Of a stretch of 24,953 nt of DNA, positions 23,757 to 24,953 are shown piece by piece (the stretch's first letter is position 1; every line of letters starts with the position of its first letter). The DNA is from JAEHDI01 sp035455185 (GTDB taxonomy: Bacteria > Acidobacteriota > Terriglobia > Bryobacterales > Bryobacteraceae): assembly GCA_035455185.1 (NCBI GenBank), contig DATIFQ010000133.1, positions 1-24,953 of the forward strand, given 5' to 3'. The notes below the pieces were generated by a model. It made no database searches. It saw only the letters and a list, made by a program, of their open reading frames with translations, and was not told the origin of the DNA. A program made the position numbers and the translations under genes.

Positions 23757-24953
23757 TCATCTCTCTGCCCCCGAGTATCCAGGTCCTTTCACAAATCGTC
23801 CCGGCTTCGCTCCGGTGTGGTCTCCTTCCCAGAGGACAGCCACGCCGTTCACAAACACATATTGCACGCCAGTCGCGTACTGATGCGGTTTTTCGAATGT
23901 TGCATGATCCTGGATCGTGGCCGGGTCGAAAACCACCACGTCCGCGTAGTAGTCCGCCTTCAACATTCCACGGCGATTGAGCCTGAGGTTCTCAGCCGGA
24001 AGCGCGGAGAGCTTACGAACCGCCTCTTCCAGTGGAATGATCTTCTCGTCACGCACGTACTTCCCGAGCAGGCGCGCGAAGCTGCCGTACGCCCTGGGAT
24101 GCACGTTACTTTTCAGGAAGACGCCCTCCGGCGCGAGCGAGGGCGAGTCCGAGCAAAAGCTGACCCACGGCGTCGCGATCGCTTTGCGCACGTTGTCCTC
24201 CGACTGCGTGAAGTACACCGTGCCGATCCGGCTCTCGTCTTCGAGGATCAGATCCATCGCCGTCTCCTCGGGCGATTTCTTGCGCATCCGGGCCACCTCG
24301 CCAAGAGTTTTTCCAGTGAGCGGCTTCAGCTCCGCCTTCCGGAAGTCGACGAGCAGGATATTCTCCGGCGATGCCGCGCCGAGATACATGTTCTCCCATT
24401 GGTCCGACTCGCGTTTCATCTCCTGTACGATTCGTTTTCGCGTCGCCGGATCTTTCAAGCGCTTGAGGAACGCTTCGTAGCCGCCCTCTTGCGTCCACGG
24501 CGGCATCACGGAATCCAGGCCGGTCGAGCTCGCGGGATAGGTGTAGATGTCCGCCGTGACGTGCAGGCCCTGGGCACGGGCCTGGTCAACTTTGGCGATC
24601 GCTTCGGTCATCTTTGGCCAGTTCGCTTTGCCGGAGGCTTTCAGGTGGTAGATCTCCGCGCGGATCTTTGCCTCGCGCGCGATCCTCAGCAATTCATCGA
24701 CGGATGGCAGAAGCTGGGAGCCTTCGCTCCGCAAGTGCGAGATATAGATGCCGCCCGACTCCGCGGCGACCTTGGCCAGTTCGATCAGTTCCTCGGTTTT
24801 GGCGAAGTTGCCCGGCGGATAGATCAGCGAGGAGGCAATGCCCAGCGCGCCTTCCCGCATCGCCTCGCGCACGAGTTGGCGCATCTTCTCGAGCTCTTCC
24901 GGCTTGGGCGCCCGAATTGCGTGCCCGATCACGTAAATCCGCGGCGTTGCCGC
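23757..24953 (-). CDS. N-acyl-D-amino-acid deacylase-like amidohydrolase (N-terminus outside window)
   Basis: The frame is open for 398 codons from the window edge to the stop at 23757, so the N-terminal part, including the HxH metal motif, is missing. It matches the D-aminoacylase group of the amidohydrolase superfamily, which removes N-acyl groups from D-amino acids. Visible markers are EGALGIASSLIYPPG, the metal or substrate His in YISHLRSEG and in EIYHLKASG, the Asp in SFCSDSP, and a C-terminal composite beta domain (KADYYADVVVFDPATIQD). SDSP differs from the more usual SDG in this motif. GTG 24932 is not a real start because the frame and homology continue upstream. It converges on mtgA with a 48-base gap and no clear terminator. 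Some family members act on D-glutamate or D-aspartate derivatives, others on different acyl or imide substrates. Confidence 0.88.
   Translation of the reverse strand, partial: AATPRIYVIGHAIRAPKPEELEKMRQLVREAMREGALGIASSLIYPPGNFAKTEELIELAKVAAESGGIYISHLRSEGSQLLPSVDELLRIAREAKIRAEIYHLKASGKANWPKMTEAIAKVDQARAQGLHVTADIYTYPASSTGLDSVMPPWTQEGGYEAFLKRLKDPATRKRIVQEMKRESDQWENMYLGAASPENILLVDFRKAELKPLTGKTLGEVARMRKKSPEETAMDLILEDESRIGTVYFTQSEDNVRKAIATPWVSFCSDSPSLAPEGVFLKSNVHPRAYGSFARLLGKYVRDEKIIPLEEAVRKLSALPAENLRLNRRGMLKADYYADVVVFDPATIQDHATFEKPHQYATGVQYVFVNGVAVLWEGDHTGAKPGRFVKGPGYSGAER

Noticed and set aside
1..24953. Canonical Sus-type polysaccharide utilisation locus
   Set aside because: No SusD-like lipoprotein or hybrid two-component regulator is present, and the receptors are of Oar type.
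22992..24953. mtgA and the deacylase as one peptidoglycan-recycling operon
   Set aside because: The genes converge on opposite strands, so they are not cotranscribed; a functional link is speculation.

Overview
The window is about 25 kb of GC-rich bacterial DNA that looks like an acidobacterium of the Solibacter/Bryobacterales type. This is inference from content: large Oar-type TonB-dependent receptors without a SusD partner, an alkaline-phosphatase-superfamily lipoprotein fused to TPR repeats, a DUF5107-TPR protein and several exported glycoside-hydrolase-like proteins. No rRNA, tRNA, CRISPR array, transposase or phage gene was found.

Layout. At the left edge is the 5' part of an exported, beta-rich protein of unrecognised family (1-1449, minus). 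Next come two near-identical Oar-like receptors of exactly 1135 residues each (1612-5019 and 7586-10993, both minus), flanking a sulfatase-like/TPR lipoprotein (5341-7389, minus). Each receptor has its own terminator, and the two terminators are almost the same sequence. Each also has a good sigma70-like promoter and a structured leader, but these parts are unrelated between the copies. Then follow two tandem, equal-length (686 aa) glycosidase-like paralogues (11220-13280 and 13287-15347, minus), 6 bp apart. A 90-bp divergent region separates them from a 960-aa protein on the plus strand (15438-18320) that appears to join a glycosidase-like barrel, an amidotransferase-like fold and a xylose-isomerase-like barrel. 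A convergent two-gene operon (DUF5107-TPR 19665-22916, then a GH42-like protein 18399-19643, minus) meets it at a large hairpin. The right end has a monofunctional peptidoglycan glycosyltransferase (mtgA, plus) convergent with a truncated N-acyl-D-amino-acid deacylase-like gene (minus).

How it may work together (inference). Nine successive gene products, from the left edge to 22916, carry export signals, and most look like outer-membrane import or glycan-handling proteins. The simplest reading is a SusD-less glycan-use locus: the receptors import or bind a ligand, the GH-like and DUF5107 proteins work on glycans in the periplasm or at the surface, and the phosphatase/sulfatase-fold lipoprotein removes or moves an ester group. 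The substrate cannot be told from sequence. mtgA and the deacylase are probably separate cell-envelope or amino-acid functions.

Most worth following: the three-part 960-aa fusion, the tandem 686-aa pair whose differences fall beside the conserved putative catalytic residues, the sulfatase-like protein with Thr where sulfatases have Cys/Ser, and the mutually exclusive hairpins in front of the second receptor.
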